Shown here piece by piece: positions 1-11,677 of a stretch of 64,000 nucleotides of DNA (position 1 is its first letter; each line of letters starts with the position of its first letter). Location of the stretch: NCBI GenBank assembly GCA_045837725.1, contig JBEWZL010000179.1, positions 496,001 through 560,000 of the forward strand. The letters are read 5' to 3'. Under the pieces are notes generated by a model. That model had not been told where the DNA came from. It ran no database searches and saw nothing but the letters and a program-made list of their open reading frames with translations. The DNA is from Vermamoeba vermiformis. Taxonomy: Eukaryota; Tubulinea; Echinamoebida. The translations under genes and the position numbers were made by a program.

Positions 1-824
1 ACGTTATATTTGGAGCCCGAAGAAATTGACCAATTAGTTGTCGATTGGAAAGAAACCCCAAACATGTGCCTTAGTCCTGACGGAAGGTAAATAGAATTCA
101 AAGAGTTATAATAATCTGGTGTAGATGATATACTAATGTTGGGTTCAAAGTTTGAGAGCCACTGCTAGACAAACTGAATTTGAGTTGTACGACTACGCAA
201 AAAATGAAAGTCTTTATTCAATCCCTGGAACGTTTGAAGAGGCACCACATTTGCAGGCATACTGTCCTGTGGATTATTGGCTTACTTTCTCAACTGGTCA
301 TTCGATGATAACTTTGGTACGGATGTTGAGCGGCGACCTAGATCTGTTAAAGTCCAAAAAACCCGTGTACGAAAAATGGACTGATCGTGCCGAAATTATT
401 TTTGCCGACCAAATCGATTGGTAATACTGTATTAATCATTCCTGTACCATATGGAAGGATTTTAGTCAATATGAAGATCCGGCCCAAAATCGTTCACGCA
501 TTTTTTGGATCTTAACATCTGTTACAATGCTAACTTTTTCTTCAATAGAACCTCGAAAATCAGGAATGCATTATGTACATTTCCCCTGAGATATCCGACG
601 ATGATCTTCGTCAGGGAAACTTCCCTACGATTCGTGCATTGTGGTACGAAAAAGGCGCGGCGGCATTATTCGCTTTGCTATCCGATAACACATTGCGCTG
701 GTGGAAGTTCATGTTTGGTCCTGAATCTAGTGTGAAGAAAGCTGAAACATACAGACAAGCACAGGCGACCTTAGATTCAGATCCGAACGCTGAATCTGTC
801 CAGACTGATGATAACTGGGACTAA
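1..824 (+). CDS. Unrecognised protein, 5' end outside window
   Basis: The left edge is already coding (frame 1, reading TLYLEPEEIDQLVVDW) and reaches a splice donor at about 88. A second exon runs from about 149 to 423 (SLRATARQTEFELYDYAKNE onward). The last open stretch, rich in acidic residues, ends with ESVQTDDNWD and TAA at 822-824. The junctions between 424 and 573 are not resolved: a canonical solution needs either a very short intron or a small extra exon. I do not recognise a domain; the conserved look (several Trp, Tyr and Cys, even codon use) argues that it is a real globular protein. It is followed by the small membrane-protein gene in the same orientation. Confidence 0.6.
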
Positions 825-1093
825 TAAACGGTTTATCTCAAATAGGAGGATACAACAATATAACCAACGCGTACTTTTGTTGCAGAGCGATGCCATGAGC
901 GCCCTTACTAGATCCTACATTGCTAGTGTTGGTTGAGTAGCGCAGTTTACTTTCATGCGAGACGATTTTTAAAGTTTATTTTTAGCTCTGATTCCTTTGT
1001 AGAAGTTTTTTTTGCGCTTCGGAGAGGTTCTTTGGAAAGATTTTCGCGTTTTGGCACTTTATTTTCATTCGAGCATAAAACTAACAGACAACA

Positions 1094-2771
1094 ATGGATG
1101 AACCATTATTTGGAGAGCAGAAGCAAAAGGTGATTGTTAAGACACGACGTTTGATTAGAAAGATCTGGAGTATTGAAATCCGGATGGACCTACATTAGTA
1201 TTGTGCATAAAAATTGTGGTTAAAATATAACAATAATATAGGGATTATTGTAGTATTCGTGAAGTTATTAGCGCAGTTTGCTGATTATTGTATTTATTAG
1301 ACAAAAGTTGCTATTTGGGTTATTGGTTTAATCCTTGCCGCAGCTTGCTTGGTAAGTATCATTAATTAATACGCGCGTTCCAATATTAATTATTAATATG
1401 GCAGTGGCTGATTTTTCGTATTTTCAATTCTATTTATTTATTTTCGTGATCCGTTGAACTAATTATTTTTGTAGTTCACCATTGCTATCTGTATTGTATT
1501 TGGTATCACTAGATCATTTTATCAACACTTCTTCTTTGGCATAGCTATTTTATTCTCTGGTCTTATTTTATTTATTTTGGTAAGCCCGAAGATTTTTTCA
1601 ATATTGGATCGGCTAGCATAAATTACTAGCTCAATTTTCAGCCCGAATTTATTAGCATTATCGTTAAATACATAGATTATGATAATAGTCGAATAATAAG
1701 AATTTTTTACGTATTTTCTAAAGTTCGATAGAAAATTCAAGACAGATCCAATCAGCACGATAAGCGCCCATTGACAATAATTGCTAAAATTAAAAGTATC
1801 TATATTAATTATAACGTATTTAGTTCCGTTGGTACCAACAAGGAGACTTGGATCCCAAGTTCAAATTTTTGATCGGCTGCTTGATCTTCTTGATTGTCAT
1901 TTTGTGCGGTGTTGCTAATTCTTACGTTTGGATCCCCGAGCACATTGATCCTTCGTCAACATGGTACGTAATCATTTACATGCATTTGTCCTATCAAGAC
2001 CTTAAAATTTTTTTTTTATCGTTATTGATACTGCCCAGCAAAGCAAATGATATATGTCGCTTATTGTTAGGATGTCATAGAATAGCCAATAATAATATTA
2101 AATGATTTAGAATAATTTTATTAATAATTTTAGTTCCGTTTTGAGCGGTTACTAACTCTCCTTTCCAAATTTAGTAACAACGGTGGTGGCATGTACATTT
2201 ATCAAACCAAGCAGTGCATTTCAATCAGCAACTTGGCTGACTGCGTACCGGTACGTACAAACGAATTGATCCGATCTTTAAAGAACCTTTCTTATTACTC
2301 TTAACATCACCTAATATTTAATAATATTCATATTTATACTATACTATATCGAATAATTATTATGATCGTTAAGAAGCAAATTTTAACCGCTCAAAAATTT
2401 ATTGCAGCATTTGTCATGTGCTCAATTGACGGACAATTTTTACTACGGCAAATTGTTTCATAGGGCGATCGATGCTATATATAGTTACTAACTGTCGGCT
2501 ACTAGGGCTATTGCATGTGCGTCAACGCTTTGAATAACGAGACTGGTTCCGTGAGTTGCATGAACTGCACCCACTGCTTCCAACAGTCCAACAGTACGTA
2601 TTCAATTTTAAGCGAATATAATTACATAAAAAATATTATAATGATATATTATGAAAATACGAGTATTAGTTAGTTGTACGGAAAGGCTTGATATTAATTT
2701 TTTTGGTAGATGTCGCAAAGGACTACAGCGATTTCAAGACCTCTAAGAAACAAAGCGAAGACGAGTTGTAA
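1094..2771 (+). CDS. Small three-TM membrane protein, Cys-rich tail, unknown function
   Basis: A six- or seven-exon model starts at ATG 1094 (MDEPLFGEQKQK, donor gtgatt). It continues at TKVAIWVIGLILAAACL, then FTIAICIVFG through FSGLILFIL, then FRWYQQGDLDPKFKFLIGC with a third hydrophobic segment, then a Cys-rich part (QTKQCISISNLADCVP; GYCMCVNALNNETGS; SCMNCTHCFQQSNN). It ends AKDYSDFKTSKKQSEDEL and TAA at 2769-2771. Three hydrophobic helices are followed by a region with at least eight Cys, which suggests a disulfide-bearing lumenal or extracellular tail. The last four residues EDEL resemble an ER-retrieval signal of the KDEL type. I do not recognise the family; exon ends are inferred from splice consensus and reading frame. 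Confidence 0.65.
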
Positions 2772-2911
2772 AGCAAATTAGATTTCAGTTCGAAAATTGA
2801 ATTTTAATTTGATGGTTTTAAAATACTGTTCGAGTAATATATATCGTCAATATTAATAATAAAAACTTTTTTGCTGTTAACAAAAATTGACTTCAGCCCT
2901 GAAAAATACGA

Positions 2912-2930
2912 AATAATAATAATAATAATA
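2912..2930. repeat. (AAT)n microsatellite
   Basis: About six perfect AAT units. It lies in the 318-nt gap (2772-3089) between the membrane protein and the F-box/Tudor-like gene. Nothing else is recognisable in that gap; it is AT-rich. Confidence 0.85.
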
Positions 2931-3089
2931 GGCCTTTTGAGTGCCGCAACAATAGTGCAAGATTTTAATATTAACTCAACGTTGGCCAAAAATAGAAATT
3001 GACAAATTCGCGTACGGCTCATTTTAGTCTTGATTAAAATTTGTATAGATTACAACGTTTAGCACTAGTATCGTTAGACTAATCCAAGT

Positions 3090-4721
3090 ATGGAGCAAGA
3101 GCAGACAATCCCGAACGATCTGCTTCGCAACGTTATTTTACCGAATGTATGGGTGAGAACTCTACTGGAATCATGCACACAAGTTTGCCGACAATGGAAC
3201 AGAGTAAGTTATTACCATATATGATGCGTATAATGCAAAATTGAATTTTAAATCATTTTTGAAAATTAATTTAATATTTTTTCCAGTGGATCACGCCGAA
3301 GTTCTGGGAGACCGTTTTTAAGGCTCAATTTGGTAAATTTACAATTCAACTCGTACCACCAGTGACAAATTTAAATTGGCGAAGAATGAGTATTGAAGCA
3401 AGTAAGTCTTTGACGATCTTACCGGTCATCAATTTTAAACCTTTTTAATTAATATTTCCTGTTAAGGTTTAGTACCTCCACTAGGGACAGTAGCGACACT
3501 TAATAATGGCAGTACGTTCATAACTTTTTTAGTTATAGATCCAATTTTTTGAACCTTGACCAATTTCAGGTACGGCTTATACTGTTGAAGACGTGATTTA
3601 TTGCACGCACTTAAAAATGAAGAAAACGCTTACTAGCGAAGTATTAGACCTCGAACCTGAATATTTTAGGCCAATGATAAAGCCAGGCACTAACGGCCAT
3701 CCTGCGGTACGTTTTTCAAATTACCATGAATTTTATTTAATTTTATTAAACTTATTATTGAACTAGTTAGCGGTGGGTATACGAGTATTTGGAAGGTGGA
3801 AAAAACAAAGTTTTTGGAGCGGAAAATTAACGCGAGTAGATCACGAAAAAAAACAAGTTGATATTCATTGGGAAGACGATGATAAAGGCACTATAGATTT
3901 CGATGAAGTATATTCTTATCCTACTGAAGAAGAAGTACTCGCGCTACGAAAACAAATTATAGAAAATACATTGGATCCGAAAACGCACGTGTTTGCGAGT
4001 AGGACAGATCTGGCCAAGTCTGGTCGTTGTGGACCGGTACGAATTCAACAATATATATATATTTATAATGAGACTGACGGCCTTAATAGTACCATGAAGG
4101 AACGATGGATCATCTCAGCTGCCATTGGTCAGTTTTGTTGTCGGATAGCACCATGGTCTCACCGACCGCGATCACGGTCAGAAAACAACTGACCATCCCA
4201 CAAGTTTACTCCAAGATAGACAATTTGATAGATAAGAATCTTATGGGACAGAGGGTGTTGTATAAGACCGATAATTCCGGAGAGTTTCACTTATGCGAAG
4301 TGTCATCGGATCCGCAAGATTTTGCATCGTTAGTGGTCCAAAAAGAGGATCAGGACGAAGGTCTATATGAATTGAAAGTATATTATACGGTAATAAGGGA
4401 TATGCAATCGAAGCATATTCCTGGTGATTCTATTGTTCGTGTTAGTCGGCCGCTGATCCAAGACGTAAGTATTATATTAACTTCAATTAATAATTTTTTA
4501 TCGTATTTTTCGTAGAAATATTACTAATTTTAAATTTGTAGTTGGCTGTTGGAAAAACTATGTACGTTTTGGTCAACAGATCTTACGTTAAAGGAGAAAT
4601 TCTAGCGATTGATGGTCAGTTTCGAGCTCTTGTATCATTTTACCGTCCAAATAGCCAAAATGCAGTGGCTGAGACTTGTCTTGCTCAGTGCGCTGATTTG
4701 CTTAAACCGATCATTCTGTGA
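3090..4721 (+). CDS. F-box protein with Tudor/chromo-like domain
   Basis: The first exon (ATG 3090) encodes an F-box-like start: IPNDLLRNVILPNVWVRTLL, then SCTQVCRQWNR, continued in exon 2 by WITPKFWETVFKAQFG. This is the usual F-box pattern of Leu-Pro, hydrophobic helices and a final Trp. Later exons contain VFGRWKKQSFWSGKLTRVDH and VDIHWEDDDKGTIDFDEVY, an SH3-like barrel pattern typical of Tudor or chromo-barrel domains. Two more related segments follow (QRVLYKTDNSGEFHLCEVSS; GKTMYVLVNRSYVKGEILAI), so there may be two or three barrels. TGA is at 4719-4721. By family knowledge it would be an SCF ubiquitin-ligase substrate adaptor; the Tudor-like part is inferred from pattern only. Confidence 0.65.
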
Positions 4722-4994
4722 AGCACAAATAAATATTCGAATTCTCAGAATTAAAACGAATGATTAAATGTTGTTCTCACGCCGAATTGCAGTATTCAAT
4801 CGAACTATAGCGATACGGAACTCATTGATTTTTTTGTGCGGTAATATCAATCAAACAAAATAGATTAGAAATGAAACAAATACAAATTGAGCATTAATAA
4901 ACTGCGCCTAATACCGACAGAAAAAAGTATATGAAACAACGATTCGAATAGAACGTTAAGGTCTGAGTGTATGACTATTTTATGGTTGGTTCAC

Positions 4995-6845
4995 CTACAC
5001 TAGGATAGACAGATCCGGTGTTAAGTGTCTGAAAATTAAGCGCCAGATCTCTAACGGGAAGATCGTTAGTTTCTGTCGCGCTATATTATACATGACTAGT
5101 GTTATATGTAATTTGAATAGTCTATTTCTTATCAGAATCGGTTCGTAGAATGCTTTGTACCAACCATTCCTCAGTTCCAAATCCGTCAAGATCCAATTCT
5201 TTTTCAACGACGCAATTGCTTTGCCCGAGAATTCCATTGGTATACCATATCGAGTTGGTACATTAATATAGCTCGTTATACTGCAACTATTTGCTAATTC
5301 TTCTAAAAACAGATCACCTTCATAATGATAGAGCGTACTGGATAATTTTTGAACTGTCGTATTGTGCTGTAAGAGCATGTAAGTATCATTTTGTCCATTG
5401 CTAAAAAAATCCGATATATCTATCTCCGTTAAAGTCTTATTTGTCAAGAGCATTTGCCAAAGCGGATCTGGTATGAAATGGCGGCTGCATTTTAAAGCCT
5501 TCAATGTCTTATTATGCGATAACGCATCGCCTAATAATGTTGTGACCAAGTTGTTAGCTCTTAAGTCCAATTTTGTTAATGTCTTATTGTGTTTGAACCA
5601 GTCCACTGAAACAGCGCCAAATCTAGGCAGATCTTGCTTCTGACAAACTAAGCCGTTGAGCGCAATCTCTTTAAGGGTCTTATTCTTCGTTAATAGCTCG
5701 TTCCATATTTGAATTGTATTCTCGTCTATCGACAAACAGCTCCAATATTCTGAATCTGTTGGATCGTCGTCTACGTCAATTTTTCCGAGTTGCAGACTCG
5801 TTAATGAAGAGTTGTCTATCAACGCTCTTAATAAGGTATTGAGGTATTCAACAGTCAATTGAGTTATTTTTAGCGTTCGTAGAGGAGTTCCTGGCCTGTT
5901 GACAATACTCTGAACAAATCTCGAAAAGACTTTCTCGCGGAATTGAATATCGCTATTTAAGTTGGATCCCACAGGGAAATAATTTTGTAATGGAAAATCC
6001 AGTGTTTGCAAGGACGTTGTGGTTTGTAAGAGCGTCATGAGTGGATCGACATCTGCATTTTTGTAGGTTATTCCAGTGAACAATAAGGTCTTGATTGTTG
6101 TATTCTCTTCAAATAATTCTTTGATGTAAGAAATATTAAGCGCTGAAGTGGAGAAGTTGGTGCCTTCGATCTGCAGGATTTGGATTCTCGAATTTTTCTT
6201 GAGTGAAGCGCATAGCGTTTGCACTACTTTTGCTGGAGCGGACAGCTTTATATTATTAAGGGTCTTATTTTCATTAATGGCTGCAGCTAGCATTTGGCTC
6301 ATTTTGTCATCGATTTCACCGGTGTCATAAATAATAAGCTCTTTGAGGGCTCTTGCGTTCTTTAATCCTTCACAAAATGACACACAGTGTTCTTTTAAAA
6401 AGGTTTTTCTAAATCCTGAGCCGTTGTGGGCTGTTTTGATTTCTAAACTGCGCAGATTCGGATGCACAACCAAAATTTCTTTCAATAATTCAAATAAATT
6501 CTTGTGATTTTTGTCGTTGTATAAACTAATTCGTATATTCTTCAATCTTGTATCGTTGACAAATGAATTATAAACAGCTGTTCCGCGTTTTGCGTATAAA
6601 TTATAAAGTGAAACCGAATCTGTCACCAAAATGGAGTTTACATTGTTATTCATTGCTTTAGTAAGATCATATTCATCCTTTATGAATACTAGATGCTATT
6701 TATTAAATTTATTAATTATTGGTAATTAATTGATTTTTATTTTAGATCTTACCTCGTCAGTGTTTTTATTCGCCTTGACCGTATCATATGCATCTTCTAT
6801 ATTGTCAATATTGATCTCAAATACAGGGTTATCAGGACGTTCCAT
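4995..6845 (-). CDS. Leucine-rich repeat protein with C-terminal F-box-like motif
   Basis: Two exons. Exon 1 (6753-6845, MERPDNPVFEINIDNIEDAY) ends at a GAG/gtaaga donor. A 57-nt intron ends aaatag, and exon 2 starts at 6695 with HLVFIKDEYDLTKAMNNN and is open to the stop at 4995. Total is about 597 aa. The body is a run of RI-type leucine-rich repeats with recurring NKTLxxLxL units (NKTLTKLDLRANNL; NKTLKALKC; NKTLTEIDISDFF). The C-terminus reads LTIFPLEIWRLIFRHLTPDL, the classical F-box core (LPxEIxxxIFxxL), but placed at the end of the protein. The gene at 18795 has the same layout. Likely role: SCF adaptor with LRR substrate recognition (inference). Confidence 0.8.
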
Positions 6846-7090
6846 TGTTTTCGTTCAAATCATACGTGTGGTCTTCGTTAAAAATGAAAAAAACGGCGGC
6901 AAATTTGTTATTTTTGGGTTGGGACAAGTTAACGGGACCGTTTAATTGGCCTAAATTCTATCGAATGCAATTTACGAGAAGGATAATGGTAAAGAAAAGC
7001 ACAAGAGTTATAAACAACAATAATTTAGTACAGTTTTACAACTAAAGACAAAAATCTTAAAATCACGGCATTACAATTACTGGCCATAAT

Positions 7091-9041
7091 TTAGTCATAT
7101 CGCTGGCCGCCGGCGAGACCATCGTTAAAATTTTGAGTGGTGCTGGTAGTGCTAGTGCCAGCGCCCGGGATCTGCTTGATCTGGAAGTCCATATAACACA
7201 AGAAATATGAGATGACGAACTGCAATATGGCCAAAAAGAATAAGAAGTAGTTTCGTGTGTTAACGGCACGTGATTCGACGGGCTTTGGAATGACCAATCG
7301 CAAAGTTTTGACCATGAAGACCGCCATGAACAAACTGTTCACGAACCAAGTCACGTGGAAGGCTAGTGAGCCTAACATCATGCCACTGATCATATTTGCA
7401 GTCACACTAATGCCAAAAAAACTGTTAGTCTTGTGTGCAGATCCAACGAGCAAGAGAATTAGTTTTTTTAGCAGATCTGGATCTACTAATCATTGCCGAT
7501 TTTCAGCCTCGCAAATGCATAAATATAATATCAATATATAGATTAAATTAAAGGATAAGTTAATTACGAATTTAGATTTAAGGAAAGAATTTATCAAGAT
7601 CTGGGAACTGAGATCTAACTTTCACCGTCTTTAAATAATATATAATTGCCAATCTATATTATATTATATGACATTATAACAATTTTAAAATAAATTTTGT
7701 AATTTGCGAGGTCGACGAAAAGAATTTCAGATCCGTGTAAGTTGCTTACCCGACGAACTTGTAGCCACAATAGGCGATAATCTCGTAGATTGAAATTGAC
7801 GGGAAACTCAACAAGTATAGACCTGCTTTGAACATCAACACTTCGACTAACATTGTGATCAGGCCTGTGCTCGCTGTCATGCCCAAAACCTCGGGGGTAA
7901 AACTGTCACAAAAAAATATTAACATCAATTCTCAGAACAAAAATACGCCAAATATTACGATATTAAGACCATATTATATTATTATTTTAGGTATGTGACG
8001 ATATAATTGGTAAAGGTTATTGGATCTAGGGAAAATAATTATTTTAATTTTTTCTGAGTACGTACTTGAAATTAGTGCCCATTAAAAATGCGACGAGCAG
8101 CACGTAAGTAATAAATGCCATGGAAGGAATGTACAAATCAGGTGCATTGATGTCTTGATTGGGTGGTTCGTAGGTGTCAATGCCTTCTGCTTGGCGACTA
8201 ATGCGACGAGACCAGGACTAATGCCATTTAAATTAATAAATTAAATAATTCTAAGAAATATAACTATAATTAATTATCGATGAAAGTCCGGGCCCAGACG
8301 AAATTTTTTCGTTTGGATCTGGTCCGTGGAAACATTGAAATTTTTGCACGAAATATGAATATTATAGAGTATATTTAGTATTAAATAATGCGGGATTATA
8401 TTTACCTTGTGAAGGAACGGGCAAGCGAGAATTTTCAATTTATTCAAAACATAGGAATTGTTCACGGCGAAGTAATAACGCAACGAGTTCAACCATTTGC
8501 TGCTCACCTGTAAAATTAAATAATTAATACAAAAATTAAATAATTATGAATTTTTTTGAACGTGAAGTCGTTACAGGGAAGCTAGATGTGACACAAAAAA
8601 AGATTTTTTCCCGCGTAATGATTTGATATGATTATTAATGCTATATTAAGCGTATTTAACTTACTGTGGGTACATTTATGCGATTAATAAAGTTTGTAGC
8701 TTGTTGCATGCCGATCTGAGCAATCGGATTGGATGTAAAGTCGACAGGGAAAGAAAACTGAGGCTAAAAAAAATATTAGAAAATATTATTAATTAATATG
8801 CACGTATATTTGTATCAAGAAAGTTGATTTCGGAGTTATTAAATTGATGCGTATTTTTTTCGGTTTTTCAATTCTTAATAAATACAATACTAGCACTGTC
8901 AAGAACGAATAATAATCTTACTTGACCACCATTTCCTATTTGAGGGCTTTGACTCCAAGCTCCATTTCCAAAATTGGGTTGAAAAGCGTTTGGATTTGGT
9001 TGGAATGTGTTTGGTTGGCCAACTACAGGAATATCGGCCAT
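7091..9041 (-). CDS. YIF1: YIF1 family protein (ER-Golgi transport)
   Basis: Multi-exon gene. ATG at 9041 gives [20 protein letters not shown], a Pro/Asn-rich cytosolic N-terminus. It continues with [63 protein letters not shown] and [20 protein letters not shown]. The transmembrane region follows ([52 protein letters not shown]), and the stop is at 7091. The order of soluble N-terminus, YYFxVNNxYVxxKLxxxxxPFxHK block and five TM segments is that of YIF1, the partner of Yip1 that binds Rab GTPases in ER-to-Golgi traffic. The C-terminal tail ([17 protein letters not shown]) is poorly conserved. Confidence 0.88.
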
Positions 9042-9502
9042 ATTTACAGCTTGTGTGGTGTTAAAAAGCTATGGAAACGAAGACAAAGTTGCACACGTTT
9101 GCAAAAATTTGGGTGCTGACGTCACGATGATTTGATCAATCTCAATTCAAACCACAAGACTTAGTTTTGGGAATACAAATTTATTATTTGTTTCATTGCA
9201 ATATTAGACAATGGAAGATTTCCGGGAGTAACAATAATGCAGGTTTGAATTGACAAGAAAATTTGGTTTTGGTTTGGGTGGTTCTTTGTGCATAAGTCGT
9301 AGACACATCTAAGAATTCTATTACAACACCATTAGTTGGGTTTCCTCAAATTTTCCGCAAATCTTGAGGTGACCCTACATTTCTGGTAACGAAATGTATT
9401 AAGAATTCATTCGCATGTGTCCACGACTTTGAGCACCACGGATTTGATCCACACCGTCTGCCTCCAAACTAAAGAAATCGTCAGGAAAATTCTAGCGCGA
9501 AT
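9042..9502. other. Intergenic, 461 nt
   Basis: Gap between the S/P/N/Q-rich gene (ending at 9503 on the minus strand) and the start of YIF1. A short minus-strand open stretch near 9400-9480 reads DDFFSLEADGVDQIRGAQ and could be a lost or alternative 3' exon of the upstream repeat-rich gene. I could not connect it by convincing splice sites. It presumably also holds the YIF1 promoter; no clear element seen. Confidence 0.5.
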
Positions 9503-11467
9503 TCACATGGTATCATCAGTACTAGGTGAAAACTGTGAGAACGACGGATGCACCGAATAATTGCCGGGGGCGCTGTTGTAATCGGGCACGGGGCTTGTAT
9601 TGCAATTCAGGTTGTTGTTTGAACTGAGTTGTGCGTTGTCGCTCGGGAACGTCGAAAAATAATCATCAAATGGCTCATCTGCAGTAGCATTGCTCCCTAG
9701 CTGAGCTGAGAAATCAGGCATGTAGGACTGGCTTGAGGGAAGGGACGTGTTGTTACTGAGATCATAAGAACGGTTTGGCCATTGATTCGTGTTGCTTGGC
9801 AGATGCGCCTCCGTATCCCTGCAGAGGGAAGTGTTTGTCGAGTGGTAAAAGCTTGTGCTTGTGAGCCAGGCACTCTCGGTGGTGGGCGATCTCATTGAGT
9901 CGGGACTTGAATAGCTATACTGATGAGATCCTTGATTGGGTAGAGAGTGAGAGATCGGGTAAGCTGGGTTAGGTGAGGGTCTGTGTCGCTTTGGAGGTCG
10001 TTGATCGGAGTCACTGTCAGAGGGGTCTACCTTTCTTTTCAACGACACGGAAGGCTGGGCTGTATCGGAAGGAGACGAGGAGCCAAACGAAGGCGAAAGA
10101 CCAGAGGGAGATGAACTAGATGAGGTCCCATTCGTGGAATAACTGCCACTGCTGCTTTCGTGATTGGCCACAGGACTTGTATAGTAGCACGTATCGGTCA
10201 ACGAAGGTGGCTGTGGATTGTAGCTCGGGTACATTGGGTAACCAAAAGGCAGCTCGTAGGCAGGGGCATTACTTGACTGCTGAGTTGAGAAACCAGACCA
10301 GCCTGCCTGGATGACGTAAGGCCATTGATTCGTGTTGTTTGGCGGATATGCCTCTGTAACAACGTAGGGCGGAGCGTTTGTGGAGAAGGGGCAGGCGTTT
10401 TCGTTGATTTCCAATCTACTCATTGTGTCGGCACTTAGACAGCTGTACTGATGAGATCTTTGATCGGGCGAAGAGTGAGAGATCGGGTTAGCTGGGTTAG
10501 GCAAGGGTTTGTGTTGCTTTGAAGGTCGTTGATCGGAGTCACTTTCGTCAGAGGGGTCTAACGTTGACAAAGAAGGTTGCTCCGTATCAGAAGGAGACGG
10601 GAAGTCATAAGAGGGTGAAAGACCAGAGGGAGACGAACTAGATGAGGAGCCATTCGTGGAATAACTGCCACTGCTTTCGTGGTTGGCCACAGGGCTTGAA
10701 TAGTAGCATGGAGTGGTCAACGAAGGTAGCTGTGGATTGTAGCTCGGGTCCATTGGGTAACCAAAATGCAGCTCGGAGGCAGGGGGATAACTTGCTAGCT
10801 GAGTTGAGAAACCAGACCAGCCTGCCTGGATAACGCAAGGCCATTGATTCGTGTTGTTTGGCGGATATGCCTCTGTAACACCGTAGGGCGGAGTGTTTGT
10901 GGAGAAGGAGCAGGTGTTTTCTTTGATTCGCGATCCATTCATTGAGTCGGGGCTTGAACGGTTTTGATCGGGTGAAAAGTTTTCATCTCTTCCTGGTTTG
11001 CGCTTTTTACACCCAAGCTCTTTACAACTAATACAACATTAGAATTTACTTGATTACCTAGGACGCCAAGATTACCTTTTGCTTTCTCTTTTGAGCATGC
11101 CCGCAAAATATTTACAAGTGTGACTCCACAGATTTGTGTTTGGAAACAGTTCGTTGAAAGTGGGGAGCCCTTTTTTTGTCTTTTTGATCCCCAATAACCA
11201 AATCAAATGGGTATTGCCCGACTTGCTCTTAACCAATTGTTGGTGTGATCCGAGCTTCTTCCTGTTCATCCATCTGAAAAGAAATATACTCAGATACCGT
11301 CAAGATATTAACTGCAACTATTACCGAGTAACGGCACCGGCACTGAATGTATTGGGCGACTCCGGGTCAGCAATAACAGCAACGCTGTTGTTTTCACCCC
11401 AAACTGTATTGTTGTTGCCGTATTTGCGGTCTATGGCCTCTTTTAGTCGTGCGTTGTTGTTATCCAT
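9503..11467 (-). CDS. Ser/Pro/Asn/Gln-rich protein with tandem internal repeats
   Basis: The most likely start is ATG 11467 (MDNNNARLKEAIDRKYGNNN), although the frame is open upstream to about 11580 and an extra 5' exon is possible. A first exon ends FSAGAVTR. A second carries NRKKLGSHQQLVKSKSGNTH, IKKTKKGLPTFNELFPNTN and LKRESKR; then comes CKELGCKKRKPGRDE and a long last exon of about 480 codons. That exon is low complexity (S, P, N, T, Q, Y) and contains two near-identical units of about 175 aa (AYPPNNTNQWP, IQAGWSGFSTQ, FGYPMDPSYNPQ) plus a degenerate third. The basic N-terminal part and the disordered P/S/Q-rich tail suggest a transcription regulator, but no named DNA-binding domain is recognised. 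Confidence 0.6.
9893..10422 (-). repeat. Tandem coding repeat, unit 1
   Basis: About 530-nt unit, highly similar to the adjacent unit 10423-10940. Both share on the plus strand stretches such as GAGAGATCGGGT, GAGGTCGTTGATCGG-like text and the block encoding NTNQWP/QAGWSGFST. A degenerate partial copy precedes it at about 9780-9892, and the beginning of a further copy lies at 10941-10970. Confidence 0.75.
10423..10940 (-). repeat. Tandem coding repeat, unit 2
   Basis: Second unit of the direct repeat inside the Ser/Pro-rich gene. Reading frame is kept across both units, so the duplication lengthened the protein in frame. Confidence 0.75.
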
Positions 11468-11677
11468 TCGCAGTATTTTTACACTGCCCAATTGGACGCG
11501 CAACTTTTTGTATTTTGAGTGATTCACAAAATCTTGCACAAGTGTCCACGGACCCCGAGAACCTTCAATCAACTTTTTTTGGCATATGAAATGAGTGCAT
11601 ATATATTATACTATTCTAGCACGATTGAATCGAGTTCTCGATTAACAAACTAATTTGATCTTGCCAGAACCAAAAAG

